Source of the DNA: Oehlia diaphana
Lineage: Eukaryota > Glomeromycota > Glomeromycetes > Glomerales > Glomeraceae
Direction of reading: 5' to 3'
Assembly (NCBI GenBank): GCA_003833135.1
Contig: QZLH01000818.1
Location: 47,555 to 57,751 of the forward strand
Length of the DNA stretch: 10,197 nt
In this document: positions 1 to 7,734 of the stretch, piece after piece
Layout: every line of letters begins with the position of its first letter
Position numbering within the stretch: the stretch's first letter is position 1
Translations under genes and position numbers: made by a program
Notes under the pieces: generated by a model
What the model was told of the DNA's origin: nothing
The model's input: the letters and a program-made list of their open reading frames with translations, nothing else
Database searches by the model: none

Positions 1-1019
1 AATTCTAATTGATATAATTGATATTAAGTATTGCATTAGCCAATCAAATTTATTTTAAGTCATGTGATTTTATATTATGTCAGCAAAAAAAATTGAGAAA
101 ATTTTTTTATTTGCTTAATGTGTTTATCTTTTTAAAAGCTATTTAATTTTAAAATCTTATAAAATTCTGACCATTAGATCACAAAATATAAGGGGTACCT
201 ATTATAGAGGTACCGCACTGTAGGATACTTTTATTCTACTCCAAACCATGCATATATTGTCTGTCTGCATGCATGTATAACCATTAAAATCTTAGGATTA
301 AATGTAACTTTAAAATTTGTTTATATGTATAACATATTTATTTATGTCCTTTAATTAAAAATTTTTATGTCTCTCAGTTCCTGATTTAAAATTTCTTAAT
401 ATTTTCTTAAAAGTTTTTTACACCATTCAAAAAATATCAAATAAATTTTTTAATTTCTTATAATTTTTATATGTTTTTTATGTTTTTTTAATTTGCTTTA
501 TTTTTTTTTAAAATAAAAATTAACACTAAATTTTTGAATTTTGATTATTGTGTTGTTGATTTCTTATATTATATTATAAGCATATGATTTATAACACTTC
601 AGACACATCAACAGTTACCATTTTTTAATATATAATACATTAAAGTTTATTTAGAGTTTATATATTAATTCTAGTCAAAATTGCATATTTCAAGAGTATT
701 TTCAAAATTTCTTATCTTGTATACTTCTGTTTTTAAGCAATCCAGTGATCCAGTGATTGGATTTTTAATAAATTTAGATTCATCTTGAATATACAAATCT
801 AATGGTAGTAAAATTGCATTTTTAGCTTTAATATTAACTAAGTTATTGCTAAAAATGCATTTTATTATATATTACCTTTAAATTGAAATATAATAACTAA
901 TACTTAAAGTTTTAAACTTATCAATAGTTTGAATTTTATTTTTTCAATTATCATATAATTTTAACAAGTAGTTAGCTTGATGAGTAGATGGTACTGATGT
1001 ATCATAACAGGTAATATGA
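1..1019. other. AT-rich intergenic spacer, no gene seen
   Basis: I see no credible coding frame, tRNA or other structured RNA here. The stretch is very AT-rich with many homopolymer A and T runs. Small structures are a hairpin-capable inverted repeat (ggtacct at 194-200 and aggtacc at 208-214, 7-nt loop) and a two-copy 8-bp tandem repeat (tccagtga at 741-756). The last 200 bases should hold the promoter and 5' untranslated region of the gene starting near 1122, and perhaps an unrecognised first exon. I found no clear TATA box there because AT-rich matches occur everywhere. Confidence 0.6.
194..214. repeat. Short inverted repeat (7-bp arms)
   Basis: The arms ggtacct (194-200) and aggtacc (208-214) are perfect inverted copies around a 7-base loop. 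Each contains the 6-bp palindrome GGTACC, which stands out from the AT-rich surroundings. No function can be assigned. Confidence 0.4.
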
Positions 1020-1121
1020 TTGATCCAATCGGAAAATAACGACATTTTGTTATCAGCCAATAAAACTTCGATCGTTCATCCTATAAACAAATATTTTTTG
1101 CCAGCAAAGATTTTTTACATT

Positions 1122-4100
1122 ATGACACAATATCCACGATATCATCGATGGTTACTTTCTGAACTTATATCAAATAATCGTTGTATAACACCGCTCGCAA
1201 ATACAATTGTTCTTTTGGGAACTTTACAACTTATTACAGAAGATAGTTCAATATATCCAAAAGGTACAATTTTATTCGAAGACGAGACTGGAAAAGTGCC
1301 TTGCCTTTTAATTGGTTACAAAAAAGAATGGTTTACTGGTACAATAGCCTTGTTATCATGGAGTTTTTTAATAAACAAGCAACCAAGCGGAAAAGAGGTT
1401 TATCATTTAGAAGTACATTCAGAAATTCTTTTCCTACGAGTCGGATTTTCCGAGGCATTATATTCTAAAAAATTAGTTTTAAGTACCAATTTTTTTGAGA
1501 AACGAAGCCCCTCTTTTCTTAATCAAAATTTTTTTCAACCTAATTCGTTCACGGCAGCAGCTGAGTATCTTCCAAAGGTTAACTTAATTGCAATGGTTAA
1601 CATGAAAAGTGTCCTTTATCAATCAAAAGACAAAATTACTTTTATTGTGACGCTACACGATTCAAATTCATCCGTACATATTATCTTCAATGGAGATCAT
1701 TTCATTGAATATTATAAAATAATAATGGTCGGTGAAATGTATTTTTTCAAAGATATAAAACCAAGGAGGACGTTTAATGAGGATACACAATTTCCGGTTT
1801 TCGTGATCAGCTCAATTAATTCGATCGAAAACGTTAATAGAGAACTCGCGATCACTTATAATAGTAGTAACCCAACCGAGCAAATCCAACATTTAACTGA
1901 TCTGGCTTGTTCTTGTTTTGGTTTTGAAGGCATAATCACTTATATTATAGATAATGCTTTGGGGTTATTCGTTTTAGATTCAGAATATATTTTACATCTG
2001 GGTAAATATCCAGAATATAATCCATCAATAACTCCTTACCGACTTGGAATGAAGCTGCTTTTATATAATATACATGCGATAAAATTTACAATGAAAGAAG
2101 ACATTTGGAGACTTGATAATAACAAGAATTGTCCAAATTTCAGAGATGTTAAAGTAATTTTTGCTGCTTGTCATTGTAGTACTGTTCGAGTGGTTAGATT
2201 TCCAAGCGAAATATTCGAATCTGATTCAGTTTCGCAAAAGATCATTAGTAAGTTCTCAAATTTTCGCAATAATAACTCGTTCACTTTACTGGAATTATTA
2301 TGGGTTCAAAAGGCGCATTATGATTTTATCAAAAAGTTCCCGGATGTTTTCGAAGATGAAATATTGTTAAGTGATCCAAGACCAAGTAAAAGTGACTACA
2401 AGAAAGTTGAAAGTTGTCCATTTTCAAGGCTTTTAAGAAAATATCGTGCGGCCAACTGTTTTGAAGATTTGGCACAAGAATATTTTAATCACAAAGTTTA
2501 TTGTTGTATAACTGAAGAAAATCAAGAAATAGATATTAGATTACCACCAATATCGGAAGTCTTACAGCTCATCAACGAATTAGTGATTTCACAAAGTTTT
2601 TCTTCTGAAATTTGTGGAGAAAATCAATTGAAAGTGTTTTCACAATTTGAAGCAAAATTAGGGAATACACATTTGATGGGATTTCTTGAAGGAAGTTTGG
2701 ATGGAACTCTTCAATTGAAAGATCAAACAGGAACAATTTTAGCAATTAATATTTCTTTTGAAAAAATTCAGTCTCATCATCTTAATAGTATATGGATAAT
2801 TCCTGAATATGAACTTGTAGTTGAACGACCCAGCAAAATATACTTACGTTTTGCTATTGAAAAGTGCTTCTGTTTTTACGCGAAATCATATGATCCGAAA
2901 GTTCATTTTAATCGAAGTATATTCCAAATTCGTCATATTTTTCCTGCAAAGTTAAATTATATTTCAGAAAATTCAAGAACAAACATAAGTTGCAAATTGC
3001 AAATAGAAACTGTATTAGAATACACATCAGATTTGATTAATAAAAATACAATCACTTTTATTAATATATCAAAAGATTTTATCAAGATCTTACCAGCGTT
3101 GCATGTTGGGTCATTTTACGAATTATCTTTTGACGTTGATAAATCTGAACAGATAATAAATTCGACAGAAGGGTCAATTATCTTAAATTTTGATGATTTT
3201 GTAATTTCAAATATCACCAGTATCGAATTTGATGACAGTTCAACATTTAAAGATTTATTTGGTCAAGTGATTCAACCTAAAATTCTTAGATTAAATGATT
3301 CATCCAAAAATTCATTCAGGAATCTAAAAGCAGCATTTTTAACAGAAGATAAAGCATTAAACGTACAAGAATTTCTGAATGGAAATTTTATTAACATTTT
3401 AAATGACACAAATAAATTAGTGACTTTGAAGGGGCTCATTTTGTCAAAGGAAATTCAGCATTCTAACAATGTAGGACAATCACATGCTAGTTTGTTGCTT
3501 AGAATTCAAGACATTCAAATAGCGGAGGAAATTATTGATGTATATATTAGTAATATATCGAAATATATTATTCCTATTGGGCTAATCCCAGGCCAAATTA
3601 TTACATTGAGAAAAATTGGACCCAGAAAGTCTAATTTTAGTAAAATATATTGTTATGCGTCTGGGAAAACTCATATATCATTGCAAGGATATCCAAAATC
3701 GATTAAATCATTCCATCAAGATCAAGATTTTGATGACACGAATCTAATAGATCTTTTTGAAAGTAGGATTTCTATTCAAAGTGTATTTCGAGTTCCTTGC
3801 AGAATAAATAATGTTTATGAAATTATAATGCAGTTTATATGTGAAGCTTGTGAAGAAATTATAGAAAATGATTTTTGTCCTAATAGATGTAATTTAGGTC
3901 GAAGATTTTATTCTTCTGGCAGATTTAAGATTTCAGACGGAACATGTGTTGCAACTGTAACCGCTAGAGATGATATAGTTGTTAGAGAATTATTGTGTAT
4001 TAATAATGATTCTTATCAAAAAATTTGCAATCAAATTGAAAAATCAAGATTTTTTTATGAATGGAGCATTTTTAGTGACAATGATTGTATAAAAAACTCT

Positions 4101-4274
4101 CTCTCCGACTTTATCTCTTTAAAAGACATCAGAAGAGATGTCATCTTATTTTGCAGGAAAAAAAATATACAGCAAATGCCACCAACATTAGAACTTAATG
4201 CTGTACAAATTGCAGAAAAATCACCAATTTTTGAACTTAAAAAACTTAAAAAAAAATTAAAAAATGTTATGTAA
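1122..4274 (+). CDS. CTC1: CTC1-like CST complex large subunit (multi-OB-fold telomere protein)
   Basis: CTC1 with STN1 and TEN1 forms CST, which binds single-stranded DNA, limits telomerase and recruits DNA polymerase alpha-primase for telomere C-strand fill-in. From the first ATG the protein has 1050 residues, against about 1,200 in human and plant CTC1. An N-terminal OB-type strand pattern is followed by a DETGKVPC turn (residues 54-61), and a second OB-like turn, SLDGTLQLKDQTG, lies near 525-537. The C-terminal domain carries a zinc ribbon (Cys907, Cys910, Cys919, Cys923; C-x2-C-x8-C-x3-C) inside an OB-like context, as in CTC1 OB-G and RPA70. The tail is lysine-rich. The frame is stop-free from 1020 but has no ATG before 1122, so the true N-terminus may extend upstream through a spliced exon. 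No intron is visible inside, unlike the neighbours. The match is by motif and domain order only. The alternative is another RPA70-like OB-fold protein. Confidence 0.7.
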   Translation: MTQYPRYHRWLLSELISNNRCITPLANTIVLLGTLQLITEDSSIYPKGTILFEDETGKVPCLLIGYKKEWFTGTIALLSWSFLINKQPSGKEVYHLEVHSEILFLRVGFSEALYSKKLVLSTNFFEKRSPSFLNQNFFQPNSFTAAAEYLPKVNLIAMVNMKSVLYQSKDKITFIVTLHDSNSSVHIIFNGDHFIEYYKIIMVGEMYFFKDIKPRRTFNEDTQFPVFVISSINSIENVNRELAITYNSSNPTEQIQHLTDLACSCFGFEGIITYIIDNALGLFVLDSEYILHLGKYPEYNPSITPYRLGMKLLLYNIHAIKFTMKEDIWRLDNNKNCPNFRDVKVIFAACHCSTVRVVRFPSEIFESDSVSQKIISKFSNFRNNNSFTLLELLWVQKAHYDFIKKFPDVFEDEILLSDPRPSKSDYKKVESCPFSRLLRKYRAANCFEDLAQEYFNHKVYCCITEENQEIDIRLPPISEVLQLINELVISQSFSSEICGENQLKVFSQFEAKLGNTHLMGFLEGSLDGTLQLKDQTGTILAINISFEKIQSHHLNSIWIIPEYELVVERPSKIYLRFAIEKCFCFYAKSYDPKVHFNRSIFQIRHIFPAKLNYISENSRTNISCKLQIETVLEYTSDLINKNTITFINISKDFIKILPALHVGSFYELSFDVDKSEQIINSTEGSIILNFDDFVISNITSIEFDDSSTFKDLFGQVIQPKILRLNDSSKNSFRNLKAAFLTEDKALNVQEFLNGNFINILNDTNKLVTLKGLILSKEIQHSNNVGQSHASLLLRIQDIQIAEEIIDVYISNISKYIIPIGLIPGQIITLRKIGPRKSNFSKIYCYASGKTHISLQGYPKSIKSFHQDQDFDDTNLIDLFESRISIQSVFRVPCRINNVYEIIMQFICEACEEIIENDFCPNRCNLGRRFYSSGRFKISDGTCVATVTARDDIVVRELLCINNDSYQKICNQIEKSRFFYEWSIFSDNDCIKNSLSDFISLKDIRRDVILFCRKKNIQQMPPTLELNAVQIAEKSPIFELKKLKKKLKNVM

Positions 4275-4694
4275 TTTTTTTTTTATTAATTACTATTATC
4301 AATGTTTTAGGTAATCGAAAATAAAAGCTAAATGCGTTAAATGATATTCAGCAACTTAATAAATATGACAAGAAAATTACAGAATTAAAAGATGTAATGC
4401 ACCGTAAGAAAAGTTTTCAAACGTAGCAAGTTTATAAGGGCAGACAAGATTTTCTTTGTCCCACTTTCTTTTCCGTATTCGGGTTGTTCTACATTCTATA
4501 TTTAATACGTGAATGATTGAACATTACGTTTACGTTTGCTATTTACATTTACTAAAACTGGTAACCGATTTCTATTTAATTGCTATGATTGATATTGGAA
4601 TGATGAGATAATGATTTATAGTTTCAAGGAATTGGGTATTCCAATAAATAATTGTAAAAACTAGCAGAGAAATTTCTCCAAAGAAATATTATGC
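4275..4694. other. Convergent intergenic region between CTC1-like and U2AF genes
   Basis: This 420-base spacer lies between the 3' ends of two convergent genes and should hold both 3' untranslated regions. An AATAAA lies 46 bases after the left gene's stop. A perfect 12-bp palindrome, gagaaatttctc, lies at 4667-4678. I see no coding frame or structured RNA. Confidence 0.55.
4320..4325 (+). terminator. Candidate poly(A) signal AATAAA of the CTC1-like gene
   Basis: A canonical AATAAA lies about 46 bases beyond the stop codon at 4272-4274, a normal distance for a fungal 3' end. In such AT-rich sequence the hexamer can occur by chance, so support is positional only. Confidence 0.35.
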
Positions 4695-5447
4695 TCACAT
4701 TTCACTTTTCTCACGTTTAACGCGTCTTTGTTCACGCAAAAAATTTCTCTGAGCAGCAAAAAGCTCTTTCTTTAAATATCTAGATACCTCCTTTAAATGC
4801 ATAAAATTACAAAATCCTCCTCTGGTACATTCTGCGTTTTCATTTTGACGACAGCATGCTTCTCGGAAATCTGTGACTGGAGAAAGTTCAGCATAAATAG
4901 GTCGTCCTTTTTATTTAATTAATAAAATGAAAAAGAATTATTTGTTATTAATTAAACTTACGTTAATAAAGATAAAGCAAAACCTACCTACCAGCATAGA
5001 ATCTTTGATTAAGATTATCAACTGCCTTCTGAGCATCTTCTTCGTATCTGAACCGAGCATAAACATTTCCGATTAAATGATCACCCACGTTATCACATAC
5101 ATGCATCTCTTCAACTTCTCCGTATTTGCACAATTCAGTAAAAAAATCTTCGTAAAAATCGTCAAAATGCGCTTGAATTTGTTCTTCAGACATATTACAA
5201 TTAGTATCATGTGCGGGATTTTGATAGATATTAGAACAAAGAATTGTTTGTGAAAAAGTAGGCTTAACGTGTTTTCTGCTACAACGATCTCCATGTCGAC
5301 AGGCTCCAATTTTAAAATAAAAAGAACAATTAACTCTAAAGATAAATATAGTAAGTATAGGTTACAAAGTACAAAGAATTATTGATTATTGCAATAAACT
5401 TACTTGTCCTTCTCTGTACCATAGATCGAAGCGAGATACTCTGCCAT
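4695..5447 (-). CDS. U2AF1: U2AF small subunit (U2AF35/U2AF23), three exons
   Basis: The protein reads the AG of the 3' splice site as partner of the large U2AF subunit in early spliceosome assembly. Exons are 5447-5404, 5335-4992 and 4906-4695. The introns (68 and 85 nt) are GTAAGT...TTTAG and GTAGGT...AAAAG. The joined frame is exactly 199 codons plus TGA. The start [15 protein letters not shown] is the family's canonical N-terminus. Zinc finger 1 has Cys18, Cys27, Cys33 and His37, with Ser34 (the residue mutated in human disease) kept. The UHM/RRM spans about residues 46-137, including [11 protein letters not shown] and [13 protein letters not shown]. Zinc finger 2 has Cys148, Cys156, Cys162 and His166. 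The chain ends in a short basic tail with no RS domain, as in fission yeast U2AF23. Odd point: the UHM R-x-F loop reads R126-F127-Y128 where human has RWF. Identity is certain; splice sites fit family alignment. Confidence 0.95.
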
Positions 5448-5692
5448 TTTAAAATTTCCAAATGACTACAGTTTGAACACCAAGCAAAAGGTAAACGGTA
5501 ATTAGTAATAAATGAAATCGCATGATCGGCAGAGAAAATTTGTACAACCGTCGATCATATTTATCACCGTAGCCTTGGCTTTTCAACGAAAATCATATAT
5601 AAAAGATTCAAATCGAGCAACTAAGAAACTAAGAAACTTATCTCAACGGACACCTTGCGTCGTTGGTTAAAGCAAGGAAAATTACTGCTAAA
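5448..5692. promoter_or_regulatory. Divergent promoter region between U2AF and the 5693 coding-like stretch
   Basis: The U2AF start codon (5447, minus) and a plus-strand ATG (5693) face away from each other across 245 bases. The region contains a TATA box facing right (5596-5605) and a 7-bp inverted repeat (atgatcg 5522-5528 / cgatcat 5552-5558). The leftward gene shows no obvious TATA box. That it drives both directions is inference. Confidence 0.4.
5596..5605 (+). promoter_or_regulatory. TATA box
   Basis: TATATAAAAG is a full consensus TATA box. It lies 88 bases before the ATG at 5693, leaving room for a start site near 5625 and a 60-70 base leader. The leader is less AT-rich than nearby spacer, so this looks like a real promoter and not chance AT richness. 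Its gene product is not recognised. Confidence 0.5.
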
Positions 5693-6245
5693 ATGTCTCC
5701 TTCTGGTACTTTGTCTTTACAACATATCTTCTATTTTTCCAGAGTTGACTTCACAGAATGTTGATAACACCACCACTCTCAACCTCCACCAAAAAAGGTT
5801 TCCTCTACGCTCGAGTCTCAAATAACCGAGACTTAAGATTTTATTGGAACGGACAAGTCGTGAAATGATCTTAGAAATTGTGGTTACCCATCGTGACTGA
5901 CTCTGCCGGTTCGCCTTCAACCTCATCCAGTATGTGCTCTCCTTCCACACTACAAAACTCGTGATTCTCTTCAACGATACGACTTCTGACGAGCATGAAC
6001 TTTTTCCAGGATACCCTTACAATCAACACCATCTTTATCTGTTGAATGCAAGGGAAAAAGAGCTGCCCTACATCGACAAGAACGTCAAAACAGGTGAAGT
6101 AAGTAGGAAGAGGAAAGCCAGTGTGACAAGGATACACACCAATCAAAAGAAACTCTCAATCGTACACTACAAGTCAAGGTGTACCCAATCATTCTTAGAA
6201 ACAATTATTGAAACATTGAATGGGATTTGTAAGGTTTGCTTTTAA
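5693..6245 (+). pseudogene. Unidentified coding-like stretch, probably broken or multi-exon gene
   Basis: I do not recognise this gene. The stretch is clearly less AT-rich than its surroundings and favours C-ending codons, as expected of coding DNA. One plus-strand frame runs from about 5745 to 6245 and is broken only by TAA at 5823 and TGA at 5898. Its longest open part covers 5934-6245 (103 codons, with ELPYIDKNVKTGE and a basic KRKASVTR segment). The ATG at 5693 follows a consensus TATA box but is in another frame. Joining it needs removal of a 37-base GTACTT...TTTTCCAG segment (5706-5742). A second, textbook intron-like segment lies at 5930-6009 (GTATGT, CTGAC branch-like site, TTTTTCCAG). 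Either the gene is spliced in a way I cannot settle, or it is a decayed copy. Minus-strand frames here look like shadows. Confidence 0.35.
5930..6009 (+). other. Candidate 80-nt intron in the unidentified coding-like stretch
   Basis: The segment starts GTATGT, has CTGAC about 30 bases from its 3' end, and ends TTTTTCCAG. Its length matches the proven-by-alignment introns nearby (68-85 nt). Against it, the same bases read as an open frame with coding-like codons. Splicing would join an upstream stretch (...TDSAGSPSTSS) to RYPYNQHHLYLL. Confidence 0.35.
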
Positions 6246-6369
6246 TTCATTTTGGACTCGTAAAGATCTACAACAAACTGTTACTATGTTACCTATCTGC
6301 ATACTTCATCAATGTATGAATTTTCTTCACATTGTTATAAGCTTATCACAATATTAACAGTTAACAAAT

Positions 6370-6588
6370 ATGCTTTGTAGCTTTTGCATTTATAAAAAGC
6401 ATATAAATAATAAATTACCTATTCCTCATAAAATTTCTTGCGATAGCAAGCTTATTTATTTCCGTCAAATAAATGAGCGGAAACTTGCATGGGTTTATTA
6501 TGAGACAAAAACTTTCCTGCAAAACACAAACGGGAGTTTATGTTGTTCCATTTCCTCAACAAAAGGTGCAGGTAAAATAGGAGAATAG
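6370..6588 (+). pseudogene. Possible 5' fragment of the decayed TnpB/Fanzor gene
   Basis: This 72-codon open stretch contains LPIPHKISCDSKLIYFRQIN. It resembles the segment just before RuvC-I in TnpB/Fanzor proteins, where a strand pair of the type 'YDSRLxYxRxGxFYLCIP' is usual. The following residues do not continue the family pattern and the expected RuvC-I 'DPGxRTF' motif is absent. It lies upstream of, and in the same direction as, the clear C-terminal remnant at 6912-7360. Assignment is by resemblance and position only. Confidence 0.35.
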
Positions 6589-6737
6589 TATAAACATATG
6601 GATGATCTAACAGGAGAGAGAAGAGCGCAGAATAATTAGATTATAAATAACAAATAATGGTTGATTGTATCAATATGCATTATAATTTTGAATCTTTTCC
6701 AAATAAAACCCAAAGTCCGTATATGTAACTTTATTGC

Positions 6738-6771
6738 TAAGCATCAAAAATCATATGATTTTTGATGCTTA
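6738..6771. repeat. Perfect 34-bp palindrome
   Basis: The 17-base half taagcatcaaaaatcat (6738-6754) is followed directly by its exact reverse complement (6755-6771), with no spacer and no mismatch. Flanking bases do not extend it. It lies between the two remnants of the TnpB/Fanzor-like gene, where RuvC-I sequence would be expected. It could be fused terminal inverted repeats, an insertion footprint, or a hairpin element. Confidence 0.9.
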
Positions 6772-6911
6772 AAGAGGCTCATCAAGGATTTACAAAAGTG
6801 CTTCCACAAAGTCCTAAATTCATTGATTGTGGAAGAGACCGACAAAAAGGGACTAATAAACAAATAAAAAGAGCAATAAATACACTTTAAATAAAAAGTT
6901 TAGTTGTTTAA

Positions 6912-7360
6912 ATACCTTATATCAAAAAAAGATATACTGGTATCTTCAACCTCAAAACGAAAGAAAAAGAAAGCATTGATAATGCTATCTCATATGCGAA
7001 AAAGATCAAACAATCGCGTAAGATTCATCGAAAAACAATCTTCTTAACTGATGAATTTGATGTAATTATTATTCCCCCTTTTAAGGTTTCAGATATGGTG
7101 AACGGAAAAACACGAAAGATAAGAAGGAAAACAATTATAAAGATGCTTTGTTGGTCTCATTAAAAGTTCCAGCAACGTTTGATTTCAAAGAGAAAGGAAT
7201 CCATGTGATGATTCAAAATGAAACTTACACATCAAAGACATGTAGTTGGTGTAGAAATATTCAGAAGATTGGAGGGTTAAAATGTACAATTAAAGAAAAA
7301 AATTGTTAAAAAAATCCCGTATTGCTTTTAATTCTCTCCGGGATCATTGCAGGAAATAAT
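6912..7360 (+). pseudogene. Decayed TnpB/Fanzor (IS607/OrfB-type) RNA-guided nuclease, C-terminal RuvC and zinc finger
   Basis: TnpB/Fanzor proteins are transposon-encoded RuvC nucleases guided by an omega RNA. Frame 6912-7163 contains a basic helical segment (KKIKQSRKIHRKT), then FDVIIIPPFKVSDMVN and KMLCWSH, matching the family's RuvC-II block ('YDxIxxPxFExSxMV' then 'MLxWSHYxFRxRL'). After a frame change the zinc finger core YTSKTCSWCRNIQKIGGLKC is clear, and CGGGATCAT at 7339-7347 gives the RuvC-III 'RD'. Lesions: the RuvC-II catalytic Glu is Lys (AAG 7083-7085). The aromatic codon after WSH is TAA (7161-7163). There is a shift from frame 0 to frame 2 between about 7163 and 7202. The zinc finger ends at a stop near 7306, and another shift follows RD. 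No RuvC-I was found. The copy cannot make an active enzyme. Confidence 0.75.
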
Positions 7361-7588
7361 AGTAATCTTATTATTACCTATTATTGATGTATTACAATCC
7401 ATCCGCTTTTTCTATTTGTCTCAATGGACCTTAGTTGCATCTAGATTGATATTTCATTTTGTTATTCTTTTCCTTCATCTCACTTTTATCTCTATAATCT
7501 ATAGATAGTTTGAAAAGTGGGCTCGTAGGTTATCCTGGGGGAGGTTAGGTTAGTCTTAATTGATAGTACCTAATAACTTACATATTTT

Positions 7589-7602
7589 GTGTGTGTGTGT
7601 GA
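7589..7602. repeat. (GT)n microsatellite
   Basis: About six GT units run from 7589 to 7600 and grade into gagtgag. It is an ordinary short dinucleotide repeat downstream of NAA20. Confidence 0.7.
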
Positions 7603-7665
7603 GTGAGTCTAGTTTGTATCTTTACCACTAAATCACTTTTATATACATAATAATTAACTGCTAAA

Positions 7666-7676
7666 TTTATTTTATT
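7666..7676 (-). terminator. Candidate poly(A) signals of NAA20
   Basis: On the minus strand two overlapping AATAAA hexamers (7676-7671 and 7671-7666) lie about 60 bases after the TAG stop. The spacing fits a 3' end signal, but the AT-rich context weakens the case. Confidence 0.4.
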
Positions 7677-7734
7677 ATAAAAAAGTCCCTGGGCTACAAA
7701 TAAATCCAAGAAACTATGTAAAAATACTATAAAT

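Larger units (their letters stand above)
7361..7734. other. Intergenic spacer with 3' end of NAA20 and a GT microsatellite
   Basis: No coding frame is supported. The right half holds the minus-strand NAA20 3' untranslated region with AATAAA signals near 7666-7676. A short (GT)n run lies at 7589-7602. A G-rich patch at 7535-7553 contains ggttaggttag, which is only two units and not the usual TTAGGG telomere repeat. Confidence 0.5.

Noticed and set aside
1020..1022. TTG as the start codon of the CTC1-like protein
   Set aside because: A TTG start would be exceptional for a nuclear gene. An in-frame ATG at 1122 or a spliced upstream exon is more likely.
2161..2370. 69-codon frame inside the CTC1-like gene
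   Set aside because: It is a same-strand alternate frame inside a long convincing coding region, with no independent support.
5073..5309. 78-codon minus-strand frame over U2AF exon 2
   Set aside because: The U2AF frame here aligns residue by residue with the family; this one is a shadow.
5602..5622. gattcaaatcgag as a tRNA B-box
   Set aside because: It has a partial resemblance to the GGTTCRANNCC consensus, but no cloverleaf, A-box or acceptor stem could be found around it.
5717..6146. Two overlapping minus-strand open frames (85 and 91 codons)
   Set aside because: They are shadows of the plus-strand coding-like stretch. The TATA box, C-ending codon preference and splice-like signals all favour the plus strand, and the minus translations show no recognisable motif.
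7538..7553. ggttaggttag as telomere-like repeat
   Set aside because: There are only two units and the unit is not TTAGGG, so it is too short to be an interstitial telomere tract despite the telomere-related gene in the window.
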